Below, piece by piece: positions 10,663-24,889 of a stretch of 63,831 nucleotides of DNA. The notes under the pieces were generated by a model. It was not told where the DNA came from, searched no databases, and saw only the letters and a list, made by a program, of their open reading frames with translations. Source of the DNA: Acanthaster planci. Its lineage: Eukaryota; Echinodermata; Asteroidea; Valvatida; Acanthasteridae. The stretch lies in assembly GCF_001949145.1 (NCBI RefSeq), contig NW_019091481.1, positions 567,964-631,794 on the forward strand. The letters run 5' to 3'. Positions within the stretch are counted from its first letter, which is position 1. Every line of letters starts with the position of its first letter. The position numbers and the translations under genes were made by a program.

Positions 10663-13600
10663 ATGGCTGTCACTGACGGGCCTGCTGTGAAAGAAGAAGA
10701 AATAAATGCCTTGACGAGGGAGGCTGAATCGCTCAAAATTAAACTTGAAGAGGAAAGACGAAAGCTCAATGATGTTGACTGTAAGTATGATGTGATTGTT
10801 TATTTATCTTACATGTATATTGAATCTGTTTTTGACAGTTTTCGACTTTGATGTTGACCTCTTTTTACGGCAAATTTTTACGATCACGGGCAGCCGCGCA
10901 CTAGTACTACTAGTACTAGTAGTACGGCTGAGTGGGCGGGGATCTAGGAATGAAGGGTCCAAAAACCAAAACTTCTGTTTTCCTTTCTACCTCTTTTTGT
11001 CTGGGTGTAATTGAAATGTCATATATTTTGCATAAATCAAATGGTGTCTTACTGATAAATCAGTCTGCATCATGTGTATAGGCTGTGGCATTCTGTTTTG
11101 AAATTCAACATTAGGCATGTTAGGCAAAGCCCGAACTAGCCCCAGTCTGTGGTGGCTCTCTTTTACAATCTGTCTCTTTTCTGTCGCAACCACAGCCCTG
11201 CTTCAAGGCATGTCTTAAATGAAAAACAGAACATGCCAATGAACTTGGCATGACTTAATGGAAAGCATGAGATCACTCATGTCATGTTGACATTGACAAT
11301 TGACCGTGTTATTTATATTGGAAGTACAGTTGGTGTTGTGGTAATAAAATCACCTTACCTTTGCTGCTTAACAGCAAAGTTTGACTCTGTTGAGCTTTCA
11401 AAGTAGCTGTTAGAACTTAGAAAATGCAAAACATTCTGGATTTTGCAAGCTTGTTTAGCAGTAACGTGAAGGTCATTTTAGTTTGTTGGAAAAAATTGTC
11501 TTAAACCATCACAATGTATGAGTTTTATTAACACCATACAAGATTAAAAGGAGCCTCTGGTAGTTTTAAACTAAATAAAAGCAATTTTAGTAAGGAAAGA
11601 GGGCTGAATGCTGGAAAACAGGTTTTAAAAAGTTGGATTAACTTCCCCTTGTTTAAAACCCTAACCCTCCCAAATCCTCCAAAATCCTTTTCTGCAGAGT
11701 GGAGGAATTCGGAGGATTCAGGGTGTATGGCAAAAGTGCATGGCTGATTTCGAAGGATGCCATACGTGAAGGTCGTGGATTAGACCTTATGTTGTTTGTG
11801 CTCAGTCAAGCACAAATTCAGCCCGATATTTCTTTTGAATCAACTGCACAGCTCAAGAGTACCATTCGTACTGCCTCAACATAATGACAGGAATTGCCGG
11901 AGGATTTTGAAAGATTTGGGCAGTTAGGAACACCTCCAAATGACATTTTAAAGAAATTTTGGAGGATTTTCGAAGATTTGGGCTGAATAAAATTTTTTCA
12001 TGTTGAAAATTTGAGGATTTCGGAGGATTCAGGATGGTTCCTAGTAAAAGGGCCTAGGGGTTAAGGATTGCTTGATACATGTACTGTACTGTAAGGAGGG
12101 TGTGAGACTGCAGCTTTTTAGCTGATTTCAGCTTTTTTATGAGATTCTGACCCGGAATTTCAGCTTTTTTGTACACCTGGTGTCACCTGTACAAAAGTAT
12201 GGGGACATTTTATATTTCAGCTTTTTGCTTTGATTTTAAGTGGCCACTCACACCCCTGATGCAACATTCTCTCTAACTTAAATGTCTAATGGAATCCCAG
12301 AAATGTGTCCCCTCAGCATGTCTGTTGGTGCTGTGAAGGCCATTTTCATGTTATTTAACTGGACATTGTTCTTATACTTGAGAAAAACTGAGTGATGTCA
12401 ACCTAAGTAGAAGGATTGCTTGATGATCGAAATTTGTTCTTCCCAGGTTGTTTCTGTTTTTCTTGTTGAACAAACTCTTCCGCGTTGACAAAGTGCCTTA
12501 CAAGTTTCATGTATAGTTTGCATACACAATTATTGCAGACAGTCTTCAATAAGAGACATAAAGTGATTTACTGCAATAGTCTTCCATTAGGTTTCAGGAA
12601 ACAGCATGCATATCAGTGGAAATAAGTGAAAAAAATGACAATTGGAAAAATGAAAACCAGCTGAAGAGTCATTTTTGATAAAGTTCTGAGGCATGGATAT
12701 TTGTACAACATGTTTGAGTGTAAAATCTGTAGTCTCAACATTCCAATGTTGAGCCATTTTGAATTGTTACTTGTAAATATAGATTCAATATCATCATGCT
12801 TTTAGTGACTTGAGTAGCAAATTTGGAACTCTTTTATTGGTTTGTAGCAGACACAAATGCCTTACAAGTATTCAGGACGCAATATTTTATGTTTTTCAAC
12901 CATACTATTCTGACAAAAACATCTGACAGTCATTGTAAATCACGGTAATTGGAAGGTCACTGTGAAATGTTTAAATGAATAAAAATTTCAATAAAAACTT
13001 GTTCATGTTATTGAAGTTGTTCACACTAAAATTTGAATTCTAGAAAATACATGTAAGAACTGTCTGTTTGGAACGATTTAGTTTATTTTAATTATGTAAT
13101 AAACTCAGTTATTTTTTTTTACCCTTGAATAGTGATGGTTGTGGCAGAGAAACTTGACACGTTACCACAACTCAACTTGAAACCCCGAAGGATTCTTAAA
13201 GGTCATCAGGGGAAAGTACTGTGTTTAGACTGGGCTAGAGACCATCGACATATGGTAACGTCATCGCAGGATGGCAAAATCATAGTATGGGATGCATTCA
13301 CTACAAACAAGGTACTTGGACTCACATGTGTTTCTGTCAGTTGCTTTCACTGTATGCATTTATCCGCTGTAAGGTCCCACACATATTTCCAATATATTCA
13401 TATCATTGATTTATGTTATTCCAAAGATCAATTTCTTGATGTTTGTCTTTGTGCAGGAACATGGTATCACCATGCCAACGACCTGGGTCATGGCTTGTTC
13501 ATATGCTCCATCGGGCACCATAGTAGCTTGTGGGTAAGGTCATACAGAAAACAAAGTCAGTGATGGGAAGAAATTATGCAAAACAACGAAGAAGTGGAGA

Positions 13601-16600
13601 AGAAAAATTGCTAAGGTGGAAATGGGATACACAGTGTACACATGTACATGGAGACATTTGGCAGTAATTTCATGTATGGTTTTAGGTTGTTGAAAGGCAT
13701 GTATATTTCCAAAAATATCCTTCTCTAGGTACTGTCAATCTACTCAATAAAATCCACTTACATGCACAGTATTTTGAGGCATGTTAAATTACTCAGGGAT
13801 TGAAAAATCTAGGTTTGAAGAATAGTTCTTTCAATCTGTGATACATTACTATGAATTTGTGAAGCCAACTGAAATTCATGTCTTAAAATGGTGTATAAAT
13901 CAATTCAGAGTTGTCATTTGTAAAAGGTCTTTTTCAAGCTTTCAGGGTTTTGGATAATGTAAGTTAGTCAAGTTATGGAATGCATGAAATGTGCAGAGAA
14001 TTAATATCGTAGCATTTGTTCATTTCATTGCTTACCTGACACAGGGGACTAGATAACAAATGCTCTGTGTACCAGCTGAGCCAAGAGGAGGATTTGTCAA
14101 CAAAGAAGAGAGCGGTTGCCATGCATACCAGCTATGTGTCCTGCTGTACATTCATGAACTCTGACCAACAGGTAATAGAATGAGGTAGTAAGAAAGGAGA
14201 AGCTGAATGGATAAGAAGAAGGGTCAAGGGTCAACAGAGAGGGGAGGAGTCCACAAAAACAAGGAGGGGCAAATACAAGATGGCGGCCTCACTGATCAGT
14301 GTACATGTACTCAGAATGGCAAAGAATTGGATTATTTAGTCATTGGGAAATTTTATGACAAGTTTCAGAAAGTGAACCCAAAAGGATACAGTACAGTGCA
14401 ATTGAAAGTTAACCCAGGGCAAATGACTGTGAAAGAAAGAGAAAAGAATTCACATTCGTATTTGCTGGTGAATTTCGCATTTTGACTGCTACTTTGTTAA
14501 TTCGCAGTGAATCTGGTGCAAAATGTGCAAAAACAGAGTGAAAAATGTGTGAAAACAGTGCGGTGCCAAAAATTTGCAAATGCCGTGTGAAAGTAATGGG
14601 AAAACTGTGAGAAAAAAATATTAGAAAACGATGTGAAAAAGGTTTGAAAATGTTGGTGCAAAAACCTGCTCGTCTAGGCCAGATAGATTCTGGATATTGA
14701 CGTCAAAGGCACAGAGCAAACACACTCTCAATGGATGTGAGTTGTGGTTGTGTACTGGGCCTATGCGTGTAGGGCCAGAAATGGGCCACTGCGCATGGGT
14801 TATGTGCGTGGATCGGTTTTGTGTACAACCACATGGCCACCCAACTCCCCGTAGACACGATGCAGTACATAGATTTCTAGCCCTAGGGACCATACTATTT
14901 CATTGATTTTTGTACAAATGGATAGGGTTTGAGTTGCTCAAATTCCTCATTGAAAATTCTGTGAAAAAGGTGAAGTTTTTTGGACATTTGGTCTGCTAAA
15001 AACGGACCTTTTTTCAAGTGGAATTTTAAAGGCTTTCTGGTACATCTACAAGAATCTAGGTTTTATTGTTTAAAAAGGATGAGTCAGAAACACCTTTAAA
15101 AATAGGAAGATGGAGGTTGGGATCTTGAATGTGGGCACATTTTACCGCTGTGCGATGAAGTGCACCGTGATTTTCCGAGAGGCAGTGGCCAGGCATGCAT
15201 GTACGGCAGCCGGTCAACATGGCATCCGCATGCGGTAGCCTCACACGTGCCGCTGTAGATGTTCAGATATGGACTGCCTTCTAAGCTTTTGTCTTTGGTA
15301 ATCACTGTTTTTATTACTGCTTTTCTAAGATAAATAACAAGTTCATGTATTATGATCCTTGGTGGCTCTTCTGACTTTGTTCTTTTCAATTCTTACTAAA
15401 AAATGTACATTCTAACACCAAAAAAGTGTGGTTGAGGTATGTTTTTGACAACTATTCGGCTACATGTACTTGTGAACTTTATACTTAAAAATTGGTTTTG
15501 TCGGGGCTGGGGTTAAGTTCCCTCTCAAAGGTGTTAACATTTTCCCATTTGTAAAAAATGTGTGAATTTTTTTCCCACTTGTGAAAAGTTTTCTTGCTTG
15601 TGAAAAGTTTTCTCGTTTGTGAAAAGTTTTCACACCTGTAAAAAGTTTCCACACTTGTGAAAAACAGGTGTGAAGATTTTTCCCACAATTTGTGAAATGA
15701 ATGTTCATTTTCTTGGATGGGGAAAAGTGTGAAAAGTTTGCCAACATTTGAGGTTAACTTTGAGTTGCAATGTACTGTACATGTGAAGCACAGATACACA
15801 TGGATGTCATTAAAACTATGTACATGTACACAAACACTACCAAGCCCCACCATGCAAACCAACTGTAATAATTTACTTTTACATTGCAGAAAAGAAAAGA
15901 TTTTCTAATCCATAGCACTTGGAATGTGTTCTGAAAGTGAACATTTACAGATTAGATTTTAACGGAGTGTGAACCATAGACACTGCAGGTGAAAGCACAG
16001 ATGTTATGTGTGCTATTCCGCAATGGTCTCATTAAATATTATCAAACTTCATAATAACTAATTTACCAGTACTTAGTCAACCACATTTCTCTTTATTGCG
16101 TTTTTGTCTTTCCTCATCAGATCTTGACAGGAAGTGGTGACAGTACCTGTGCATTGTGGGATGTTGAGAGTGGTCAGTTGTTACAGAGTTTTCATGGTCA
16201 TAATGCCGATGTCATGGGTTTGGATATATCTCCTTCTGAAGCATGCAACACGTTCGTATCAGGGGTAAGACTAACCGTCAAGGTTTTCTTTTGTTATTGT
16301 GTTCTGTTATCGTGTTGTATCATTTACCATCTATAAATTGCATGCTGCAAACTCTGACATTATTTTGCTGATATTAATTCAAGTCTTCCCAAATCCTTCA
16401 AATCCAATACCTGGTTCCAGTGTATTTTAATGGATGAAGGATTGTACTGTTTTACAGTGTAATTTACACTGGACGTAGTTTTCTTTCAGTACAAAGAACA
16501 TGCCGTTGGATTACTTTGCCGATGATTGCCATGTTGTGATTGTCATATAGGGATGTGACAAGCAAGCCCTAGTGTGGGACATGCGTACAGGGCAGTGTGT

Positions 16601-18437
16601 TCAATCCTTCGATGGTCATGAGTCTGATATCAATGCTGTCAGGTTCTTCCCCAGTGGAGATGCCTTTGCTTCAGCATCCGATGATGCAGGCGTGAGTATC
16701 ACATCATTGACACAAAGACAGTTCCATAACAAATACACCCTTGGCCTGATTTTATGAGGAGATTGATGACACAAGACACAGTCAAGGGGGCTAGTCACTA
16801 CCTGACTACAGCAGTGTTTCTCCCGTGGTTAGAAACTTCAACAAGTGTTTGATTGTATACCATAAACATGCAAGTAGGCTGAAATTGGAATGAAACAGTA
16901 GAACATTTTATGTTCTTACAAAGTTGTTGTTCTCTTTTGTAGTCAAAAATGGACAGAACAAAATTCACCCATCGGTTTTAACATTTAAATGGATGCTGAT
17001 TTTTACTTAAAAACAGAAATTGCTCTCTGGTGTCAATCCAGCCTCCACATTGATACACCTGAAAGAACAGTTGTGGAATGTGTAAAGCATTACAAAACTA
17101 TAAATACCAGCACAAGAGTAGCTTAACTACTGGCTAGATAAGCTAAAAGCTGGCTATGAACAAGTAAGAAGAAATAAAAGCCATGTCCAATTGGCTTGGC
17201 TGTGGCTCATATAGTTCCCAGTTCTCATAGAGTTGTATGTACTTCAAACCACAGCCAAGTCATTCATGACATGGCCATACTGTGTATTACATTACATCAA
17301 CCCTTTGCTTAGCTGATTTTTGTGTTTGCAGAACTGTGATACTGGCTCAGAGTATTTGAATAATTCTACAGTAGAAATCTTAGGTATAAGTAAATCATTG
17401 GAAATCCTGTGATTTGTTTTGTAATTTTTGAAAAAAATGTTTAAGCAAGATTCCATGTTGTTTTAGAAAGGGCTGGTACAAGTACATCCCAGGGCTGTGG
17501 CTGTTTTCATATTTCCGTTGCATTGTTCAAGTGTTTTGAAACTTATGAGTTGGTTTGAGGCATTGCCAGGATTGAAGAGAGGAATATTCCAGGGAGTTTG
17601 CTGGAGGTACAGTTTATCTGATGTGAAATTATTCTGTAAACAGTGTCGTCTGTATGATCTGAGAGCTGATCGTGAAATCAACTGTTATGCCAAGGAATGC
17701 ATCATCTTTGGAGCAACTTGTCTAGATTTCTCTCTGAGTGGTATGTTTCTATCATGTTCTCCTTTCTTACAATACAATGCTTTCCAAATTATCCTCTGCC
17801 TTAGTTTAGTGGGCCTTTACTTTTCTATTGGAAAAAGTTAAATTCAAGCAAACCTAGAGACTAAAACATTGTTGAAGTTGATGTTACCACTCCAAAATGT
17901 TGCTTGAGATATTATGTCAGACTAAATGTGTATCTGGAATGGCAACCCTGGATCTTAGTATCAAAAACACTTAGAGTTGGACACAGGTAAACAACTCTGA
18001 TGTAACACTTCAGATAAGTATTTTTCAGTCACTGGTATTGTTTAATGTCTGTTATATTATGTAGCACATTTCAGGTTTGTAAATCGGGCACTATCGACAG
18101 GTAACTTTTTTGTTTAGAAAGAATTATTTCTCTGGAAATTCAGTCAGCCAGTTTCCTTGAGGATACTTTACTGTTTACTTGTTGATTTTGATCTTTCGAT
18201 CCCTTCCTATCTATGTGATCTACCACCTTAACCTCAGCCCTGTCATTATTTCACATAGGACGGCTGCTCTTTGTAGGATACAATGACTATTCAGTCAATA
18301 TCTGGGACACCCTGAAGGGCTTGCGTCTGACCATGCTGTATGGACATGAGAACCGTATCAGCTGTCTGCGGACTTCACCAGATGGAACAGCGCTGTGTAC
18401 AGGGAGTTGGGACTATACACTGCGTATCTGGGCTTGA
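10663..18437 (+). CDS. Guanine nucleotide-binding protein subunit beta-5 (complete, 8 coding exons)
   Basis: This encodes the divergent G-beta that pairs with the GGL domain of R7-family RGS proteins, and so tunes Gi/o signalling in neurons. Coding exons are 10663-10780, 13133-13311, 13457-13533, 14045-14171, 16121-16264, 16551-16691, 17644-17740 and 18259-18437, all with GT..AG junctions. They join to 354 codons with the stop, so 353 aa, the length of the short vertebrate isoform. An N-terminal helix ([16 protein letters not shown]) precedes seven WD blades. Recognisable family stretches include [68 protein letters not shown] and the C-terminal [11 protein letters not shown]. The start context AAAATGG is favourable. 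Exon 6 ends ASDDAG where human has ASGSDDAT, a small change. Family identity is certain. Confidence 0.97.
11653..12066. repeat. Foldback-like repeat in GNB5 intron 1
   Basis: The left side begins AACCCTAACCCTCCCAAATC and the right side ends CCTAGGGGTTAAGG. Motifs of the form GGAGGATTTCGGAGGATTC and their reverse complement recur inside (near 11669, 11898, 11956 and 12013). The element shares its CCCTAACCCTCC end with repeats at 29641 and 59222. Boundaries are approximate. Confidence 0.45.
15577..15664. repeat. Imperfect ~20-bp tandem repeat in GNB5 intron 4
   Basis: About five diverged units of CTTGTGAAAAGTTTTCT type stand in tandem. On the opposite strand they give a spurious Lys/Phe-rich open frame. 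Confidence 0.8.
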
Positions 18438-18448
18438 AGTGATTACAG

Positions 18449-18560
18449 TGTCAAATGGTCAATGTCAAATGGCTAATGTCAAACGGCCAATGTAAAACGG
18501 TCAGTGTCAAATGGCTAATGTCAAATAGTCAGTGTCATATGGCCAATGTCAAATAGTCAG
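18449..18560. repeat. 14-bp tandem repeat, 8 units, just after the GNB5 stop
   Basis: Units of TGTCAAATGGTCAA and close variants (TGTCAAATGGCTAA, TGTCAAATAGTCAG) repeat without a gap. The array begins 12 bases after the stop codon and so would lie in the 3' UTR. Confidence 0.9.
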
Positions 18561-18575
18561 ATGCAGTTGAAATAA

Positions 18576-19257
18576 GTACCGTTGATATAACCATATTATC
18601 GATATGGGTTTGATATCAATATCGCCGATGTTAGTCATTTTTTGATATTGATATATCGAAAATATCAGATTTGGAGAAATATTGAAAATATCAAAACTTC
18701 AAAAATATCGATATTGAAAATATATCGAAAATTTATATATAAAAAACACAGAAGTGCATCGTCACATAACTGTAATTTTCGATACGCCATGGCTAACGTT
18801 GGTGCTCACGCCGAGTGAATAATGTCCCTGTAGCTTATACTCTGGGCGGCTTATATGGCGACATTTGAAGAATAAATTCAGTCACCTATCTCAGTCTAGC
18901 ACTCGGTAATTCGAGTACACTTTGCCTCAAAAATATCACCAAATTTATCCTCCAAAGCAGAGAATTATTTGCTAACCAAATATACGTAGATTAGCATCAC
19001 ATGCTGATGATATCGCTATGCACGGCAGCGTGTATCCCATCCCATGTAGGCAACATACGGACACTAGAACATGCCGTCAAAGTGAATTGGATCACACCAT
19101 TAGTGTGGGGGGGTGTACCCTTAGAACAATTTACCAGCATTTCACGCCTAATATAATATCTTGAAAATTAAAATGAATAAACTTCAATGTATCAATATTA
19201 AATATTGATATAAAAACGGATACATCGGTATCGGCCAAAATATGATATCGACGGTGC
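18576..19257. mobile_element. GATATC-rich non-autonomous DNA element
   Basis: The left end (ACCGTTGATAT...TTGATATCAATAT) and the right end, reverse-complemented (GGCACCGTCGATAT...TATATCAATAT), are diverged inverted repeats. They enclose about 600 bases without coding capacity. I see no clear target duplication; TAAGT near both ends is weak. The superfamily is undetermined. Confidence 0.5.
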
Positions 19258-21044
19258 CTAAGTTGAAAGCAAAGCAAAGTTCTTGACGTTAAAACTATTT
19301 CACCTGAACCCTGATAAACTTGCTCCACTTTAATGTGTGCATGTGGATTGACCTTATGGTGATGTTAAATAGACAAGTACTGTGGCTTCTCTAATCTATT
19401 TATAGTGGTTTAAATTATTAAGTTATTATGCATCTTTCTTGCCGAAGGTAGCAGTTCAAATTATTTTTCCCCAAAGGAGTCAGTAGTTTGTCTCGTACAG
19501 GCTCTTGTATTTTTCACCTTTCATTGAAATTACTGTCTATTTGTCTTTTATGATGGCAAATTTGGGATTTCAAAGTTTCAAACCAGGAATAGCCCCCAAA
19601 TATGGATGTTATGAACTGACCTATGCCAGTTAATTTGCCAAGCTTAATCAGAAACAAATGGGTCCCTGAGGCAAGGAATTTGGTCAACAGATATTGAACA
19701 ATCTTAGAAATATAGAACAGGATCAGTTCATTTGCATAGGCTGGTACCATTGCAATCTACAGAGTACCCTGCTATTTGGTAGGATCTTTACTACATGGAA
19801 TTAATTCCTGGCTTGGATTCCCAGCAGCATGATCTCATTATCACATCAGGTTGCACCTCTTTGTTATTAGGTGACATTTCTGACAAGACATGCGCTGAGT
19901 AGGAAGCAATGAATTACATACACTGTGGTGTTTAATGTCTGCCTTGTAAATCAAAGTGTCAGAGAAGTACATTCATCTTCATTTAGCCGACTTCAGAAAA
20001 CCTTGTAGCACCCTCATGCTGAGTGCTATTACATGAATTCACTAGTACAAAAGTTGGTTGGCAAACACAATTTGTTGCTGGCAAATGCTGTATAGATGCA
20101 TGCTAAGGAATATTTGATAAGTGTTGCATGCATTCATTAGCTAATTTAAGTGTGGTTATAAAACCACTCATATATTTTATAAACCTGCCTATTGTGGGAA
20201 AGGGGGGTGGTCTTGAGATCTATCTTTGTGAATATTAAAGCCAAAGGATATATTCATGTAAAACTTTTTAATTGTATTCAAAAACTTGCACATACAAAAA
20301 CATATCAACTAAAGTTGAGCTAAATTTGCTACATTTGTCACTTTTGTGTCATTCTATCTACGAGGGAACATTAAAATATCTGATAATGTCTGGTTTCTAA
20401 TTGAAAGAAAATTACAGTGCAATACAAAACTTAATTCATAATTTGAATTAAAAATGAGGAAAAGGGGCCAACAGTTTTGAGTACCAATATTGTGGTTGAC
20501 TGAAATGACTAGGAAAGAAGAAATAACAAGTGGAAGATATGATTTATAGAAAATTGTCATTGGCAAAGAAATTGTCATTGGCAGTTAATTAAAATATAAG
20601 ATCAAATGGTAAAGGCTAGTCCATTGTCCATGGATACTCTCTTCATATCTTCAATGCTGAGAAAAATTCCATTGTATTCAATGACCATACTGTTCCACAA
20701 TTCAAGCTGAATCCAAATCATTCATTACTTCATTGCTGCATATGACAAACATTGCTGTTGTATGCCAACACTTTGCTGATCATGTGATATGTTCATGATG
20801 ACATAAGGTGCTTACACCAATTGTGATCTTGAGGGTCACAGAAATAAAGAGTCGCAGCTTATCTGGGTGAAGGAACTTTGGATGTAGGATGATAGGAAAC
20901 CAAAAGTTCCGTATTAACTTTCCCTTTCTTGTCAACCTCATATTAGTAGTCCTCTTGATGTCAAGAATTATCATTATTGTCACCGAAGAGGTGCTGTGTT
21001 AAAAACAGTCAACCAACGCTAATTATTAAAATTGATATATTCAG

Positions 21045-21102
21045 ATTGGGATTCGAACTCGTGCTTGTAACTTTTCAGAAGGAAGCTTACTACCATTGGC
21101 AT
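21045..21102 (-). repeat. Degenerate tRNA-like sequence (SINE or pseudogene)
   Basis: The minus strand carries a good B-box, GAGTTCGAATCCC (21048-21060), downstream of a D-arm-like CCAATGGTAGTAAG. The T-stem does not pair and there is no anticodon arm, so this is not a working tRNA gene. Confidence 0.35.
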
Positions 21103-24100
21103 AAATTGAAATAGAGAAATATTACTTGAAATATAGAAGGACCAATTTCTTGTTTCAAATTTATGTTTCTTTATCCGAGATTGGATAGAAGGTTAATTAT
21201 TGCCTCGTCGCAGCCTAGTGAAGAAAGAAGGAATTTATTAACAAATTTGTTAAGATGTTTAAAGGGTGCATGGATAAAGTTTAATCTTTAAATTTTTAAT
21301 TTTGTTGTAGCTCTTGCCTAATGTATAAAAATAAATTGATTTTATTTTATAATTTGCACATAAATGTTAGACTAAACTCAAGTCATATTGTATTTTAAAA
21401 TAGTTATGTTGTCAAATGTACATATATCTCGGCTCATCTGCTATCCACGTAAATAAATAAGTTAGTATTTGTCAAATAACAAGCTAGTAAAGCAATATTT
21501 GGCATTTTGCACCATTCAAGGAAATTTAAATGTAAAAAAAAATAAAGAATACTCTTGTAAGTGTAGATAAGCTTTTTTGGGGGGGAGTTGACATCTCAAA
21601 AGTGTACAAATGTCCCCCTTCTGAATGCAAAGGTGGGTATATCTGTTATTAAACTTCACGCAGTGTAGATAAACTGACCCAGGAAATATTTGAATGAATT
21701 TAGAAAACAAGTACATATTTTAGTAAATGATAGATTCTGAATTGTTAGTTTGGTTTTAATTATGCGAAATATGATTCAAAGTTTGTACAGTGTTGCTTTA
21801 GTGTTCATGCACATGTTCATGCAGCTGTCTACGGTTTCACATCGTAAATGAAAAAGGCATGTTATGAGGATGTATATGTATGTCCTCACTTTGCTTCATG
21901 TCCTCAGTTGCAGTCAAGTAAGCAGATTGAAACAGTATAAAGAAAACAAGCCATAAGGAGGACAATGTCAAGTCCTCGGTGAAAACCATTGACAGACTTG
22001 CATGTTGGATGCATTTATTTACTAGCTCTTTGGTTGTGTGAAGGGATGATCTTGAGTTAGATTCCAATTCATACATGTATACTCTTAACTCTGCGGTTGG
22101 TTTGCTTTCAAGCTTGGTTCTGCTCGCCGGTAATACTCAAACCTCTTCAAAATGCTGCTAGGATTCATTTTTGAAATATTGTTGCCTGCTGAATGATTCA
22201 TTTATGCAGCATTTGACTTCAGAAAAATATCCAGAAATTACTGAAAATTCTGACTGTTTGAGATTTCAAAATTGAGGTTATTAAATTTCGATTCCTCCTA
22301 AAGACTCCCCTATAAAAGGCCCAGGCAAATCTAGATCCTTGATTTTTAGTAAGTCATTCTGAATGGACTAAATGGTTTGAGCTCACTTGCTGGGGAGCTT
22401 AACCTTGAAAGAAATACTGAGTGGTTTGACATTGTGTTTGGTATCAACATCCATCCATCAAATTTGGGGTATTCTTGTACTAGATTACTTCATTTCATGA
22501 AGACCATATAAGTGGGCGTGGTTTCAGCTGCTATGATGCTACACTAACAAACTGGATAGCTTGTCAATTAGTAAGGGTTATGTTCTGCAGCATTAAGGAC
22601 TCTTATGTGTAGTTCTTTTGAGAAAGGAATTAAACATCTCATTCATTTTAGTAAACAAGAAATCCTTTTAGGTCTAGCAACTTTCTGAAATAAATTTAGT
22701 GTAAACCTAAGCCTAAGGTACGTGTAACTAAGGTCTCACATAAAATGCACAATGCTATAGTCTCAATAATATGCAAATCTTGCATCAGAAAGGAAGAGTT
22801 TGCTAATTAATTAACCATGTGAACTTGGACATTGTATCTACTTTAATGTGAGAACAGCACTTTTGAACAAGTATTTAATGAAGCAAGCATTTCTAACCAT
22901 TGTGCATGTTTACTTGTCTTTTATGCTGAAGGTCTAGTTCTAAGATGAGATGTACATGTGTGAATATAGCTGTAAACAGTTCAATTCGACTGCGCAGTGA
23001 ATGGACAGTGAGTGCATATCTTGGTAAATCAGCCCATGTTTTATAGAAATGATTCTCTGGAATGCAGAGTAAATAGAAGTATGTTGAAATTGTGCAAATT
23101 ATTTAAGTGCAATAGATGTGAGGTTAGAACCAGTATTTGATAATTTAGTATTAAATAAATATTTTATTGATAAAGAGACAAGAAGGTTTAAAATGATAGA
23201 TTACAACCGGTGACATAGGACATCAAATGTATCTTTGCAAATTGTAGTACTTTATTACAAGTCTGACGCATGAACAAAATATCAAATGTAAAGAAGAGCA
23301 AAAAGTATATCACCTGGCGTAAAATTCATAGTTCACTTTTGAGGAGAAAGTTTAACAATCAGAAATGCAGGCTAACAATTGAGTCAAAGATATATTTCTA
23401 AGGAATATTATGATAGACATGAATTTGGCCAAAAGAACACAATTCAGGAAATTATTTAACAACTCCACCTCTCTCATGTGTTGTTAATTTCCCCACATTC
23501 TCTTGCAGCCTCTCATCATCAGTAACTTCAAGACATGGCCCATCAAAAGCTGACTTGATCAAACTGATGTGATCAGATCAGAAATGACAGACTTACAAAT
23601 CCAACAAAGACTTTTCAGTCTTCTCTAGTGAAATCTAATGTAATACCTCTAAATCATGACTCCTTAGACTTTGTAAATCAATTTATTGAGCAACAATTTG
23701 AGATCAAATTCATGAAGCTCAGAAGCAAAAATGATTTGCTAAGCAAACAAGCAGCCTGGAATATATTACAAGCAATATAATGACAAGGTAATAGGGCTTG
23801 AATTTTTTCCCGATCTCTCATTTGAAAGGTACAGGCACAATATTTGGGCCCACTTGTTTCACACACATCTGAATCTTAATCAGTAATCACAAAGCCTGTC
23901 TGTGCTATCTACAGTTTACATGTATATGTTCTGAACGCATGTCTGGTGAACCAATGTTGGATCACTGATTGCAGTCTAGATCCGCATGAAGCAAACAGGA
24001 CCATGATTCTCTCTCACATGATTTATTGTCAACAATTTAAGACATTTAATAGAATGGTCTTTCATGTGTTACATTTTATTTGAAGTTATGTAGAGTCGAC

Positions 24101-24440
24101 TCTCGTATTATGACAAAATGCTGTCGTTAAGATAATCCCATTGTCTTAAATTCTTATTTTTCTTTGTTTTTTCCACTCCCCTTATAACAAAGTCCTGGTC
24201 ATACCAAAGTAATTTGTCTGGTCCCTGCAACTTTGTTAAAGCAAGAGTCGACTGTATAGTATTGGAATACAGATTTTCACATCAAGATACATATCCCAGC
24301 ATTTACTTATCACAATTATCAATGCACTGTTTTTCACTACTCCTAATGGAATGATGAAGCTTTTCAATGTGTAACTAAGAAATATGTAAAACTAGCAACT
24401 GCAGATCCTTTCAAGACTACAACTTTGCTTCTTTGAAGAC

Positions 24441-24509
24441 AATACAGTACCAACTTGTATTAAAATACAGTACCAACTTGTATCAAAATACAGTACCAAC
24501 TTGTATCAA
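24441..24509. repeat. 23-bp tandem repeat, 3 copies
   Basis: The unit AATACAGTACCAACTTGTAT plus three bases is repeated three times with one T/C variant. It is nearly identical between copies, so a recent expansion. Confidence 0.9.
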
Positions 24510-24879
24510 ACCTTTTATTTCCTTACCTTTTGTTCTTTAACAATTGGAATATATTTTGTTGTTTATGAGGTGGAATGTTTTGTTCGCCGACTTGAATCAT
24601 TGTATGACATGGACATTGGCAGCAAGGGATTGCAGTAGTAGATTGAAGGCAGCTCTACACAGACAACATGGCAAATATACATTGTGTCCTGGACTTCTGG
24701 AAGATAACAGCAGGCCACTTATTCTACTGACAAAATAATCAGCCCTTGATTTTCTGTTAAAAATTTCATGCCAGTACTCTCATCTTCAGACTGCTTACAT
24801 AAAAACTGCTCCGGGGCAGAAGAACATTATATTTCTTCAAGCACATGTAAGCTGGAAATATTTTAGCAAGAGAATCTTA

Positions 24880-24889
24880 TTTATTTATT
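24880..24889 (-). terminator. Candidate poly(A) signals of the TTC24-like gene
   Basis: Two overlapping AATAAA hexamers on the minus strand lie about 1 kb downstream of the stop codon at 25896. The position is plausible, but other AATAAA hexamers exist, so this is only a candidate. Confidence 0.3.
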
